Assembly (NCBI GenBank): GCA_949287985.1
Contig: CASEIN010000045.1
Span: forward strand, 1-64,000
Source: Mucispirillum schaedleri
Lineage (GTDB): Bacteria > Chrysiogenota > Deferribacteres > Deferribacterales > Mucispirillaceae
Direction of reading: 5' to 3'
DNA: 64,000 nt
A program made the translations under genes and the position numbers. Numbering within the stretch: position 1 is the stretch's first letter; every line of letters begins with the position of its first letter. The notes beneath the pieces are model-generated. The model searched no databases. It had not been told where the DNA came from and was given only the letters and a program-made list of their open reading frames with translations. Shown here piece after piece: positions 55,187-63,642 of this stretch.

Positions 55187-55762
55187 ATGAATAAAATTTT
55201 TATTATAGTTTCTCTTTTTGTTATTTTTTTAAATTTGCCACTTTTTGCACAGGATACCACTTCTGTAGACCATACTAAGGTGCTTGAAGAAAGCTGTTTT
55301 AATAATGACTATTTATCATGCTATTATGCAGGGCAGGTGTTTGAAGATAAAGGGTTTGCTCTGCTTGCTATTAATGCCTATGAAAAAGCATGTACAAATG
55401 ATATTTATGAGTCATGTGTTAACCTGGGCGATATATATGTAAAAGACTATAATACATCTATTCAAAAAAAATCTATATCACTATATACTAAAGCATGTGA
55501 TAATAATATTGCTCGCGGCTGCTCTGCCCTTGGAGATACTTACTATAACGGCAAACCAGTTCGTAAAAATTACAGAAAAGCAAGAAAACTATTTGAAAAA
55601 GCATGTAATCTTCAAGACGGGTTAGGCTGTTTTCAGCTTGGAAATATTTATAAAAATGGCTATAAAGTGAAAAAAAATAACGATACTGCTTTAGAATATT
55701 TTAAAAAATCATGTGATTTAAAGTATGAAAAAGCATGCAGCCAGTATGATAAATTAAAATAG
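55187..55762 (+). CDS. Secreted Sel1-like repeat protein
   Basis: 191 residues with a signal peptide (cleavage near LPLFA, about residue 21) and four Sel1-type repeats each with paired cysteines (CYYAGQVFEDKGFALLAI, CSALGDTYYNG, CFQLGNIYKNG). The Cys-rich form resembles Helicobacter Hcp proteins. It would act in the periplasm as a protein-binding scaffold. Confidence 0.85.
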   Translation: MNKIFIIVSLFVIFLNLPLFAQDTTSVDHTKVLEESCFNNDYLSCYYAGQVFEDKGFALLAINAYEKACTNDIYESCVNLGDIYVKDYNTSIQKKSISLYTKACDNNIARGCSALGDTYYNGKPVRKNYRKARKLFEKACNLQDGLGCFQLGNIYKNGYKVKKNNDTALEYFKKSCDLKYEKACSQYDKLK

Positions 55763-55773
55763 GGTTTAATAAA

Positions 55774-56319
55774 TTGGATTTAAATATTATCACAACAAAT
55801 GAAAGCCATATTTCCCAAATTATTAATATATACAGCTATTATATTTTAAATACACCTGTTACCTTTGAAGTAGAAATTCCAGAATATAATGAATTTAAAA
55901 ACAGAGTAGATACCATACAGGAAAAATATCCCTTTCTTTCAGCATTAATTGATAATAAAGTAGTAGGCTATGCCTATGCTGCCCCTTTAAAAACACGTAA
56001 AACCTATGAATATTCTTGTGAAACTACAATATATTTAGATTATACTTATAGAGAAAAATCCATTGGAAAAGCCTTATATACAAGACTTTTTGAATATTTG
56101 AAAAAACAGAATATAATAAACCTTTATGCTTGCATTACAGAGTCAAATAAAGAGAGTATTATATTTCATGAAAAATTTGGCTTTCAAAAAACAGCTCATT
56201 TTCATAAATGTGGGTTCAAACATAATAAATGGCATGATGTGATGTGGTTTGAAAAAATCATATCAGACCACAGCAGCACACCAAAACCATTTATAAATTT
56301 TAATAATATAAAACCCTAA
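55774..56319 (+). CDS. GNAT acetyltransferase, phosphinothricin/methionine-sulfoximine type
   Basis: 181 residues. The acetyl-CoA loop is YREKSIGKALYTRLFEYL and the family's FHEKFGFQKTAHFHKCGFKHNKWHDVMWFE C-terminus (from about residue 129) is easily recognised. The start must be TTG 55774 because no ATG or GTG precedes the conserved INIYSYYILNTPVTFE region. Members acetylate amino-acid-like substrates. It overlaps the convergent small gene by 4 bases. Confidence 0.85.
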   Translation: MDLNIITTNESHISQIINIYSYYILNTPVTFEVEIPEYNEFKNRVDTIQEKYPFLSALIDNKVVGYAYAAPLKTRKTYEYSCETTIYLDYTYREKSIGKALYTRLFEYLKKQNIINLYACITESNKESIIFHEKFGFQKTAHFHKCGFKHNKWHDVMWFEKIISDHSSTPKPFINFNNIKP

Positions 56320-56513
56320 ATCTTTTTACTGTCCTTTGATGTAAGTTCATCAATGTAATCTCTAAAGGCTTTTTTAACTTCATCTTCTGATGTGCCTTTA
56401 ACAGATACATTATTTTCTGCCTTTACACCTTTCACACTGCTTGAATAATTGTTTTCAGTGTGAGAAAAACCAATACGACCGTAATGCTCTTTGTAATGAA
56501 TAATATTATGCAT
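56316..56513 (-). CDS. Small hypothetical protein (65 residues)
   Basis: Not recognised. A very strong ribosome site (GGGGAGG, 7 bases before the ATG) argues that it is real. It is hydrophilic, with a Ser/Val/Lys-rich middle and a charged C-terminal helix (SEDEVKKAFRDYIDELTSK). It lies downstream of the phosphomutase gene by about 38 bases... read in the same direction, and could be cotranscribed. Confidence 0.6.
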   Translation of the reverse strand: MHNIIHYKEHYGRIGFSHTENNYSSSVKGVKAENNVSVKGTSEDEVKKAFRDYIDELTSKDSKKI

Positions 56514-56551
56514 AGCAGCCTCCCCATATAACTAGATACTATACATTATTT

Positions 56552-58345
56552 TTAGCCAATGAATTTAATAAATTCTTTAACTCGCTCATCATTAAAATCT
56601 ACCAAATCAGGTTTATCCATTTCATAACTTGCATCTTTTATATAAAATGGGTTTTCTGATACGTCCATTGGTAAATCATCGTTTTCTTGTTTTTTAGCTT
56701 CATTATGTAATGCCATAATGTATGCAAGCACCATATTCCTTTCTTTTACTGTTTCACCTTCTGCCATAAATGTAAGTTTTGGAGAAGTGTTGCTCATACC
56801 ATACATTAAAAATCCTGTTGCCCAGTCTACCCTAATCTGCCCATCAAATTCCACAATTGAAAAGCCAGCCTTATTGCTGAATGTGCTTCTTAATTTATCT
56901 AAAATAGAAGCTGTAATCGCATCTTTTGCTTCATTTGATACAGAAGTAGTGCGTATCTCTTTTGTAATAAAGCGTTTAGGCATTTTATCAAAAAATGGTT
57001 TTAAAGTTTTTATACCCATTTCATCAAGTAATTTCTCAAGAAGAAAAATATTTTCAACAGCATCATCTCTTGGTATACCGTCTTTTGTGTCAGTTGCAAA
57101 TAAATGAAGGGATGCTTCTATTTGGATATCCCTATAAGAAGTTTTTGCAACAAATTCCTTAATGGAAGCACAGCCTGCTAAAGCTGCCATTTTTTTCATA
57201 TTAGCAGTAATAGTTTCTTTCCATAAAGAATGACCTTTTCTATGAAATTCTGTTTTACCTTTTAACTCTTTTTCCACATAGCTTTTAACACTTGATGTAT
57301 AGCGTGGGTCTACATATATAACACTTGCAATTTTTATTATCTCATCTATTTTATCTTTTGCCACCTGCATTTCTTCTAATTTTTTCTTTAATGCAGGAAC
57401 TGCAATAGTTAGTTTATGACCTGCTAAAATAAAAGCCAGCCCGTCACCTAAATAGTGGCCTTCTCCATTTAATGTTAAAGCATCTTTTCCTTCTGTAATA
57501 GAGCCTCTGTCTGCATCTAAATCAAAGGAATGAACTCTCATGCCCTTATCTAAAACATCTTGTAATGACGGCACTCTTTCAAGCATTTCTTTTCTTGTAG
57601 GGTCTGCAAGTAAATCCCCAGCATTAACGTTTACACTATCACCAAGTATAGTAACATCTGCACCAAAAATATCTTTAAATAAATCAATATACTGCAACCC
57701 TGTGCCACCAAACACGTTAACTGCTACCATTGAATTATCACGTTTAGAAAAATAATCTTTATATATTTTTTTCATTTTTGCAAAATATACTGTTTTACCT
57801 TCTGCTGCTTTATCTGTAATTTTGCCTTTTGAACCATCTCTGTAATTAAAAGTGTTATTTGCAACAGCATCATTCATCTGCCCTAAAAGATATGTGTGGA
57901 TACCTTGTGTGCCTATACCAAACTTTGCCCCGTTTGTAGTAACTTCCACGTGGCTTCTTGTTATCTGGCAGTGGCCCTTAGTTTCTAACTGTTCCTGATT
58001 TTGGTAAACCTGACCAGAAGAAGATACTCCTATATCATAAACATTTACTCCCTGAGATGCTACACCCTTTGCAAAAGCTTCTGCCAGTGCTTTAGATGTT
58101 GGACCGTTATCATAACCTATGACTATTGTATCCCCCGGCTTTAATGCTACATTATCACCATTTTCTGCTTTAAAATTAAGACCTGCCATAAGCATGCCGG
58201 TAGCTTCTGCTGTTTCTGGTGTAAGAATAGCATCATCACCAAAAAACCTGCCAGGCTCGCCAACATAAGCTCTTATATCATAAGAAGTTTTTTTAAATAA
58301 CTTGTTATTATTATCTTTAACTTTTTTAGGAAATTCAAAAGACAT
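56552..58345 (-). CDS. Alpha-D-phosphohexomutase (phosphoglucomutase/phosphomannomutase family)
   Basis: 597 residues. The metal loop FDLDADRGSI and the sugar-binding region are present. The phosphoserine loop reads ITRSHVEVTTNGAKFG (Ser131) instead of the usual TASHNP. It interconverts hexose 1- and 6-phosphates, feeding LPS or glycan synthesis. The protein is longer than standard PMM/PGM. The start at 58345 is set by AGGGGG eight bases upstream; a reading from 58375 would include the ribosome site. Confidence 0.82.
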   Translation of the reverse strand: MSFEFPKKVKDNNNKLFKKTSYDIRAYVGEPGRFFGDDAILTPETAEATGMLMAGLNFKAENGDNVALKPGDTIVIGYDNGPTSKALAEAFAKGVASQGVNVYDIGVSSSGQVYQNQEQLETKGHCQITRSHVEVTTNGAKFGIGTQGIHTYLLGQMNDAVANNTFNYRDGSKGKITDKAAEGKTVYFAKMKKIYKDYFSKRDNSMVAVNVFGGTGLQYIDLFKDIFGADVTILGDSVNVNAGDLLADPTRKEMLERVPSLQDVLDKGMRVHSFDLDADRGSITEGKDALTLNGEGHYLGDGLAFILAGHKLTIAVPALKKKLEEMQVAKDKIDEIIKIASVIYVDPRYTSSVKSYVEKELKGKTEFHRKGHSLWKETITANMKKMAALAGCASIKEFVAKTSYRDIQIEASLHLFATDTKDGIPRDDAVENIFLLEKLLDEMGIKTLKPFFDKMPKRFITKEIRTTSVSNEAKDAITASILDKLRSTFSNKAGFSIVEFDGQIRVDWATGFLMYGMSNTSPKLTFMAEGETVKERNMVLAYIMALHNEAKKQENDDLPMDVSENPFYIKDASYEMDKPDLVDFNDERVKEFIKFIG

Positions 58346-58431
58346 AGGTAAAACCCCCTTGCATGAATAGTTCATTTATATATCATAGAATAATATTTTA
58401 AATAGTTCAAGTATTATAAATTATTTTTTCA

Positions 58432-59178
58432 TTATTTTATACCTATGAATTTTAATATTTTTTTTACCAATGGTTTAAAGCGAATGAGCTTTGTATTAAA
58501 TAAATTATTTATAAGCTGTCTTGGTTTACTGTATACCTTTTTATGTATTTTTATGGATTTTTCATAGTGGTTTATTACATCATACAAATCCATGCTTTCT
58601 GCCTTTTCAAATAAGTATGTGTTATATGATATAAATGTAACATCATCTTCTAAGTTACGAAGAAAACCTTTTCTTGCAAACTTATCTACCCAGTATTCCT
58701 TTTTCTGCACATTAAAATGGGTTACATCATCATAATCATCATCTGTGGAAGAAATTAGCACTCTATCTGCATATGATACCATTTTATCTATTACTTTAAG
58801 CCCATCTTCTTCATATAAATGTTCTATCATTTCAATACTTACTACTAAATCATAATGATTTGGAAAATTTTCAGGCAGTTCATCTAATGCAGACATATTT
58901 TTTAAATAGGGCTTAACACTTTCATCAGCATGATTAATGGCATATTCTGATACATCAATACCGTAAGATTCCACCCCTTTTTTGCGAAGTGCATGCACCA
59001 AATAACCAAATGCACAACCAATATCAAGAACAGTTTTTGGGTTATACTTTTGGATTATAATATCTGCAATATTGCTAAACATATATTCCCAAAGTTTGTT
59101 ATTTTCATAACCTGCACCATTGGAATATTCATCATAATAGTTTTTGTTATATGTTTTAGAATAATCTATTTTACTCAA
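58432..59178 (-). CDS. Class I SAM-dependent methyltransferase
   Basis: 248 residues. The SAM site is TVLDIGCAFGYLVHALRKKG, followed by GIDVSEYAI and DLVSIEMIEHL, a UbiG/COQ5-like plan often found in glycan methylases. The TTG start at 59178 is chosen because GGAG lies 7 bases upstream, whereas the longer reading from 59211 has none. The substrate is unknown. Confidence 0.8.
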   Translation of the reverse strand: MSKIDYSKTYNKNYYDEYSNGAGYENNKLWEYMFSNIADIIIQKYNPKTVLDIGCAFGYLVHALRKKGVESYGIDVSEYAINHADESVKPYLKNMSALDELPENFPNHYDLVVSIEMIEHLYEEDGLKVIDKMVSYADRVLISSTDDDYDDVTHFNVQKKEYWVDKFARKGFLRNLEDDVTFISYNTYLFEKAESMDLYDVINHYEKSIKIHKKVYSKPRQLINNLFNTKLIRFKPLVKKILKFIGIK

Positions 59179-59201
59179 AATTTTTCTCCATAATAAAAAA
59201 C

Positions 59202-59373
59202 AGACTGTCAAAAAAGTCGGTGATTATTTTTAAATTTAAAATAATCAGGATTAGCTATATTAAAAATTGAACTATATAACTATACTTGGAGCATGTATCC
59301 AAGTTTGGTTATCCTTACAGCCTAACCAAATGCGATGAGCATTATTAAGCTCATCAAAAGACTGTCAAAAAAA
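59202..59373. repeat. Direct-repeat-bounded element with three tandem hairpins
   Basis: AGACTGTCAAAAAA occurs at 59202-59215 and 59359-59372. Between them lie three hairpins in 72 bases: ACTTGGA/TCCAAGT (59284-59304), TTTGGTTA/TAACCAAA (59304-59330) and GATGAGC/GCTCATC (59334-59355). It sits between two minus-strand genes and overlaps the 5' end region of the methyltransferase. It could be a small non-autonomous element or a structured RNA. Confidence 0.6.
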
Positions 59374-59394
59374 TATATTTTTTACGACAATCTG

Positions 59395-59420
59395 AAAGTG
59401 CAGCTATAAAACTGCACTTT
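59395..59420 (-). terminator. Terminator of the NifX-like gene
   Basis: AAAGTGCAG (59395-59403) pairs perfectly with CTGCACTTT (59412-59420), 9 bases after the 59429 stop. The T tract directly after is short (TTT), although a T7 run lies about 20 bases on. Confidence 0.6.
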
Positions 59421-59428
59421 ATATATTA

Positions 59429-59812
59429 TTAATGATTACATTTTCCACTGCTGCATGAATGGCTTTCTCCATGATGATGAGAATGACATGAACAAGCTTC
59501 TATTTTTGGTGAAAGCTCTCCCTTTGCATAAAGTTCTGCTGCCATATCAGCATCACCTTCAACACCTGTAACCACCTGTATACCAAAAGAAGCACAGCCA
59601 TGGACAGCACCCTGCCCCATACCACCTGCTATTACAACTTTTGCACCATTTGATGCTATAAATTCAGGTAGAATTCCATGACCATGACCTGGGCTTTCAA
59701 TATTTTTTTCTGAAATTATTTTTCCATCACTAATCTCATAAAAAGAAAATGACGGGCTGTGCCCAAAATGAGGGCAAACTTTTCCATTTTCTACTGCTAC
59801 TGCTATTATCAT
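59429..59812 (-). CDS. NifX/NifB-domain (FeMo-cofactor-binding-like) protein with metal-binding tail
   Basis: 127 residues. The domain has AVAVENGKVCPHFGHSPSFSFYEI and VIAGGMGQGAVHGCASFGIQVV, typical of the dinitrogenase iron-molybdenum cofactor family. The last 20 residues are a His/Cys-rich tail (CSCHSHHHGESHSCSSGKC). No nif genes are present, so it probably handles another metal cluster. It follows the Mrp ATPase by 14 bases. Confidence 0.88.
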   Translation of the reverse strand: MIIAVAVENGKVCPHFGHSPSFSFYEISDGKIISEKNIESPGHGHGILPEFIASNGAKVVIAGGMGQGAVHGCASFGIQVVTGVEGDADMAAELYAKGELSPKIEACSCHSHHHGESHSCSSGKCNH

Positions 59813-59826
59813 AATTAAACTCCTAA

Positions 59827-60654
59827 TTATTTTGAAAGTATTTTTTCCAATATTTCATCAAGGGCAGATACATTGCTTTCTTCTATTTTACCACTGTCTA
59901 CAAGAGAAGCAATACTAGGGTCAATAGGAAGTTTTGCAGTTAATTTTATATTATGCTTTTTAGCAATTTTTTCAATGTTGCTTTCGCCAAATATTTTTAT
60001 TTCTTTGCCACAGTCTGGGCATTTTAAATAGCTCATATTTTCAACTAATGCTATAACTTCCTTATCCATCATAGAAGCCATATTCACTGCTTTTTCAACT
60101 ATCATACCCACAAGCTCTTGTGGAGAAGATACTATAACAATTCCATCAACAGGAATAGACTGAAATACTGTTAATGGCACATCACCAGTTCCCGGTGGCA
60201 TGTCTATAAACATAATATCCACATCTTTCCAAACAACATCTGTCCAAAACTGCTTCACAACACCTGCAATAACTGGTCCACGCCATATAACAGGGTCTGT
60301 TTCATTTTCAGATATTAAATTTAATGACATAATTTGTATACCGTTACTTGATAATGATGGCATCATACCCATTTGGCTTGCTCTTGCTTTTTCATGGACA
60401 CCAAATGATTTTGGTATGGAAGGGCCTGTAATATCTGCGTCCATTATAGCTGCCCGTAAACCCTTTCTTTGAGCGGCAACTGCTAAAAGTGATGTAACAA
60501 GACTTTTACCTACACCGCCTTTACCACTAACAATACCTATTACTTTTTTTACCTTACTATGCTCATTTAATTTTGCAAATAAACTTTCTTCCTGCCTGTC
60601 GCTGCAATCTACATTACAGCCACCACAGTTATGTGAACAACTATCACTTGACAT
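59827..60654 (-). CDS. apbC: Mrp/ApbC-type P-loop ATPase, Fe-S cluster carrier
   Basis: 275 residues. A Cys-rich N-terminus (CSHNCGGCNVDC) precedes the deviant Walker A IVSGKGGVGKSLVTSLLA and DADITGPSIPKSFG. FIDMPPGTGDVP and the C-terminal CPDC complete the Nbp35/ApbC pattern; the CxxC would bridge a [4Fe-4S] cluster at the dimer interface. It delivers Fe-S clusters. It is the middle of a DUF134-ApbC-NifX run. Confidence 0.92.
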   Translation of the reverse strand: MSSDSCSHNCGGCNVDCSDRQEESLFAKLNEHSKVKKVIGIVSGKGGVGKSLVTSLLAVAAQRKGLRAAIMDADITGPSIPKSFGVHEKARASQMGMMPSLSSNGIQIMSLNLISENETDPVIWRGPVIAGVVKQFWTDVVWKDVDIMFIDMPPGTGDVPLTVFQSIPVDGIVIVSSPQELVGMIVEKAVNMASMMDKEVIALVENMSYLKCPDCGKEIKIFGESNIEKIAKKHNIKLTAKLPIDPSIASLVDSGKIEESNVSALDEILEKILSK

Positions 60655-60675
60655 GTAACTCTCCTTAATTCTTAC

Positions 60676-61017
60676 TTATATATTATGCTCTCTACATTTA
60701 CCACATAAACTGTGGTATTCTTTTTTATTGCAAAGAGTGTAATCGCCACCATTAATGTATAAGGTAACACCTAAAACCAATGATTCTGCAATTTTTTTCC
60801 TGGCACTATTATATACATTTTGTATGGTAGTTCTTGCCACATTCATATATTTAGAACATTCTTCCTGAGAAAAACCTTCCTTATCTATAAGCCTGATAGT
60901 TTCGTATTCATCTATGGTCATAATAACAGAATTAGACCTGATATTATTACCAAAAGGAACAAACTTATCCACCAAAGGCATACAGCAAACTTTTCTACAT
61001 TTTTTAGGACGTGACAT
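60676..61017 (-). CDS. DUF134 DNA-binding protein
   Basis: 113 residues. It starts MSRPKKCRKVC and has the sigma-70-region-4-like helix-turn-helix MTIDEYETIRLIDKEGFSQEECSKYMNVARTTIQNVYNSARKKIAE. Four C-terminal cysteines (LCNKKEYHSLCGKC) with the N-terminal ones could hold a metal or cluster. DUF134 genes commonly sit beside NifX/Mrp genes and probably regulate them. A long palindrome lies in front of its promoter. Confidence 0.88.
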   Translation of the reverse strand: MSRPKKCRKVCCMPLVDKFVPFGNNIRSNSVIMTIDEYETIRLIDKEGFSQEECSKYMNVARTTIQNVYNSARKKIAESLVLGVTLYINGGDYTLCNKKEYHSLCGKCREHNI

Positions 61018-61045
61018 ACTATACCCATTATTTTTTGCTTACGCC

Positions 61046-61073
61046 ATATTACTACTTTCCGCAATTTTTGCAA
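61046..61073 (-). promoter_or_regulatory. Candidate promoter of the DUF134-apbC-nifX run
   Basis: Minus-strand TTGCAA (61068-61073) and TAATAT (61046-61051) are 16 bases apart, 29 bases before the start at 61017. The palindrome at 61073-61106 abuts the -35 box. Confidence 0.4.
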
Positions 61074-61106
61074 TATTTATTTTTGGCATATGCCAGAAAT
61101 AAATAT
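61073..61106. promoter_or_regulatory. 34-base palindrome, candidate operator
   Basis: A central TGGCATATGCCA (61084-61095) is flanked by ATATTTATTT and AAATAAATAT arms; the whole 34 bases is symmetrical apart from one T/G position. It ends at the -35 box of the candidate promoter, a position used by regulators. It may instead be a chance AT palindrome around a 12-base core. Confidence 0.5.
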
Positions 61107-61233
61107 ATTAAATGCTTTTTTGATTATTTTATTTTTATAATAAATAATACTTATAGAATTTTGTATTAAAGAATCATAATTTAAGAATAAATTGTTTGTA
61201 TTACTAATTAAGATTTAATAATGGATTTTATTT

Positions 61234-62262
61234 TTATCCTATTGTTTCAAAGCCCTGCATTTCTTTTAAGTCATCTTTTTTTATTATGAAAAATTCTTTA
61301 TCTCTTTCTTTCATTTCTTTCCAGTATATATTACAGTTTTTTATATGCAGCCTTGAAAGTTCTGCTGATATATTTACTTTTGTTCTAACGGTTATATTAT
61401 ATGTATTTTCATAATGCTTTACAAAACTAATAATCGTTTCACCTATTTTTGAAAAATTCATTTTTATAAATAAACTATAACTTCCCTTATTATTTCTTGA
61501 AAAACGCATAATACCATCATCAAAATCAAGTTCTTCATTTTCAAAAAAAGCAAAAAAATCACTTCCCATTAATACATTTGCAATTTGCAGCTTTGATATT
61601 GCATTTTCTGCCACATTATTTCCTGTAATATAAGCTGCAAGTTTTGTATCACCATCTATATTTAACCCTTTTGAAAGCCTGTTTTCAAAAAACTGACCAG
61701 AATTTCTTAAAAATTTCTTTATATCATCTGCTGCAAATGATTGTAACTGTAATGCACCATTTTCCTTTAAAATATTTACTATTTCTCTTTGGTTAAAGGT
61801 TGTTATTTCTTTTGCCATTAATGAAAGTGCTGAAAGTTTTGGTGATATATTTGTTTCTTTTAATAATAATATGCCATCTGTCTTTATAACTTCTGCAATA
61901 AACCTGCTGCTTTGTGGCATGCTCAAAAGTGATGCATTATATGATTTTCCACCAATTTCTACCATATATCCATTATTTAGTGATGATAATAATTTTACAT
62001 TTACTTTATCTCCCACATTAAATGAAAGTTGGCTGTTTTGTTTTGCAATTTCTACTTCTAATGGAGATGTTTTTATGATTTGAAGTTTTACTGGTGGGTT
62101 TGATAATATATCTTTAGAAAGGGCTTCTACATTTCTGCCATTTATATTTAATATATATTTGCCGTCTTTTCCTTCTTTTATATTTGTTGCATATACAACA
62201 TCGCCTTCTTTTAAAGGTGTATCTTGAACACTCTGTCTATAAGCAGAGATTTTCATATCCAT
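61234..62262 (-). CDS. FliK-like flagellar hook-length control protein (tentative)
   Basis: 342 residues. Two N-terminal beta-type repeats (EGDVVYATNIKEGKDGKYIL and VGDKVNVKLLSSLNNGYMVE) precede a helical region. The C-terminal ~120 residues (SYSLFIKMNFSKIGETIISF, VRTKVNISAELSRLHI) look like the FliK C-terminal domain that switches export substrate. The match is by pattern only. It follows the DUF2802-like gene by 2 bases in a run of flagellar-type genes. Confidence 0.55.
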   Translation of the reverse strand: MDMKISAYRQSVQDTPLKEGDVVYATNIKEGKDGKYILNINGRNVEALSKDILSNPPVKLQIIKTSPLEVEIAKQNSQLSFNVGDKVNVKLLSSLNNGYMVEIGGKSYNASLLSMPQSSRFIAEVIKTDGILLLKETNISPKLSALSLMAKEITTFNQREIVNILKENGALQLQSFAADDIKKFLRNSGQFFENRLSKGLNIDGDTKLAAYITGNNVAENAISKLQIANVLMGSDFFAFFENEELDFDDGIMRFSRNNKGSYSLFIKMNFSKIGETIISFVKHYENTYNITVRTKVNISAELSRLHIKNCNIYWKEMKERDKEFFIIKKDDLKEMQGFETIG

Positions 62263-62264
62263 GA

Positions 62265-62867
62265 CTATACCTTAGGCAGTAATCTTAATGCAAGCTGCAC
62301 TTCTGTAATAGAAATGCCTAATTCTTTTGCAATATCTATATCTGATTTCCCACTTTTATGCAGCATTATTATTCTTGTTTTTTTATCTGCCTTACTATTA
62401 TCTGTTTCAACTACCTTTGCTGCTGGCTGTATATTCATAGACTGCACCGACTGCACAGGCTGTTTATTTATTTTTTCATTTATCAGTGATTCACTGCTTA
62501 TAAATGCGCTTTCTTTTTTAGGTTCTACAAATTTTTCTTCCCTTGGTTTTATTTCAGCATATCTATTTATATTAGTAGTAGTATTATTATTTATTCGTTC
62601 ATATATTTTTAATTTCTCATCAACTAAATCTGATAAATCTTCCAGCACTGCCTCTTTTTGTTTTATGGCAGCTTCCAAACTATCTGCAATTCTACTGCTT
62701 TCCATAACCATTTCATGCATATTTTCCATTATTGCATATGCCTCAGTTGGTGAAAAATTTATAAGCTTTCTTTCTAATTTGCGTATTCTTAATAATAAAC
62801 TTATAATAACAAGTATTAAAATAAATGTAAGAATATAACCCATTAATATTATAAGAGTATTGCCCAT
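62265..62867 (-). CDS. Membrane-anchored DUF2802-like protein
   Basis: 200 residues. One N-terminal membrane span (residues 4-27), a coiled coil to about residue 95, a Lys/Pro-rich linker, and a C-terminal helix-turn-helix-like motif (IIMLHKSGKSDIDIAKELGI, then SITEVQLALRL). This plan matches DUF2802 proteins found in flagellar operons. The function is unknown. Its stop and start are tightly packed with the neighbours. Confidence 0.6.
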   Translation of the reverse strand: MGNTLIILMGYILTFILILVIISLLLRIRKLERKLINFSPTEAYAIMENMHEMVMESSRIADSLEAAIKQKEAVLEDLSDLVDEKLKIYERINNNTTTNINRYAEIKPREEKFVEPKKESAFISSESLINEKINKQPVQSVQSMNIQPAAKVVETDNSKADKKTRIIMLHKSGKSDIDIAKELGISITEVQLALRLLPKV

Positions 62868-63640
62868 TATTTATTTGCCTCTTTTAACATTTCTCTTTCA
62901 AACCTGAAAATGTATTTTATTATTTTATCTTCTGTATCATTATTAATATTTTCAAAAACTGCTTTATATATTATAAATTCATTGCATTTACTAAATTCTT
63001 CCAAATGGCATACACTTGCAAATGAGAAAAAACCACCACTATCCCTTATGGTTGAATGTATCATAATATTTGAACTTTCAATTTTCTCCCTGCTGATAAA
63101 GAAAATGCCTTCTTCACCTAAAATAATCGATGTATACTCTTTTGAACCATCTATATTTACTTTAGGTTTTAGTAAATATAATATTTCATCTATTTTAGCA
63201 TTTATGTCAATTAAAAAAGAAATTAATTCTCTATTTTCAATATCATCTCTTGAATATACTTCTTTTAGCCTGTTAGCTGTAGAATTATGCTCTTGTATAT
63301 TTAATTTATTGGAAAGCTGTATATATTTTTCCTTTTGATTATCTGCAATCTTAACCACATTAATATTATGATTAAATTCAATAAAGTTATATTTAAAAAA
63401 TACATCACTTATATCTTTACTAAATTTAAATTCTATAATATTTTCTTCTATTGCTATAGTATCAAGAAAAAATATTCTTCTGCTGTTTTGGGTTATATAA
63501 GGGAAAATTATTATATCATAATTTTTAAAGATTTCCACATTATCAAATTCTATTTTTAAAGGTTCTTCTTCTATAATATTTCCAAAAACTGCACTAATAC
63601 TGCCGTTATTAATTAATGATAATTTAACCCTCTTGCCCAT
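62867..63640 (-). CDS. PilZ-like domain protein (tentative)
   Basis: 257 residues. The N-terminal half has strand-rich sequence of the YcgR-N type. The later part has VNIDGSKEYTSIILGEEGIFFISREKI and STIRDSGGFFSFASVCHLEE, resembling a PilZ barrel, but the RxxxR and (D/N)xSxxG c-di-GMP motifs are not clearly present. It shares one base with the DUF2802-like start region. A flagellar link is inferred from position. Confidence 0.45.
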   Translation of the reverse strand: MGKRVKLSLINNGSISAVFGNIIEEEPLKIEFDNVEIFKNYDIIIFPYITQNSRRIFFLDTIAIEENIIEFKFSKDISDVFFKYNFIEFNHNINVVKIADNQKEKYIQLSNKLNIQEHNSTANRLKEVYSRDDIENRELISFLIDINAKIDEILYLLKPKVNIDGSKEYTSIILGEEGIFFISREKIESSNIMIHSTIRDSGGFFSFASVCHLEEFSKCNEFIIYKAVFENINNDTEDKIIKYIFRFEREMLKEANK

Positions 63641-63642
63641 TT

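Noticed and set aside
59280-59360. Transposase or leader-peptide fragment in the hairpin block
   Set aside because: The minus strand can be read as short peptides in two frames, but each stops quickly and there is no start with a ribosome site; the symmetry of the stems explains the sequence better.
62224-62838. A 204-codon plus-strand open frame
   Set aside because: It is antisense to the DUF2802-like gene, which has good neighbours and coding pattern; the antisense product is a Ser/Leu/Ile-rich artefact.
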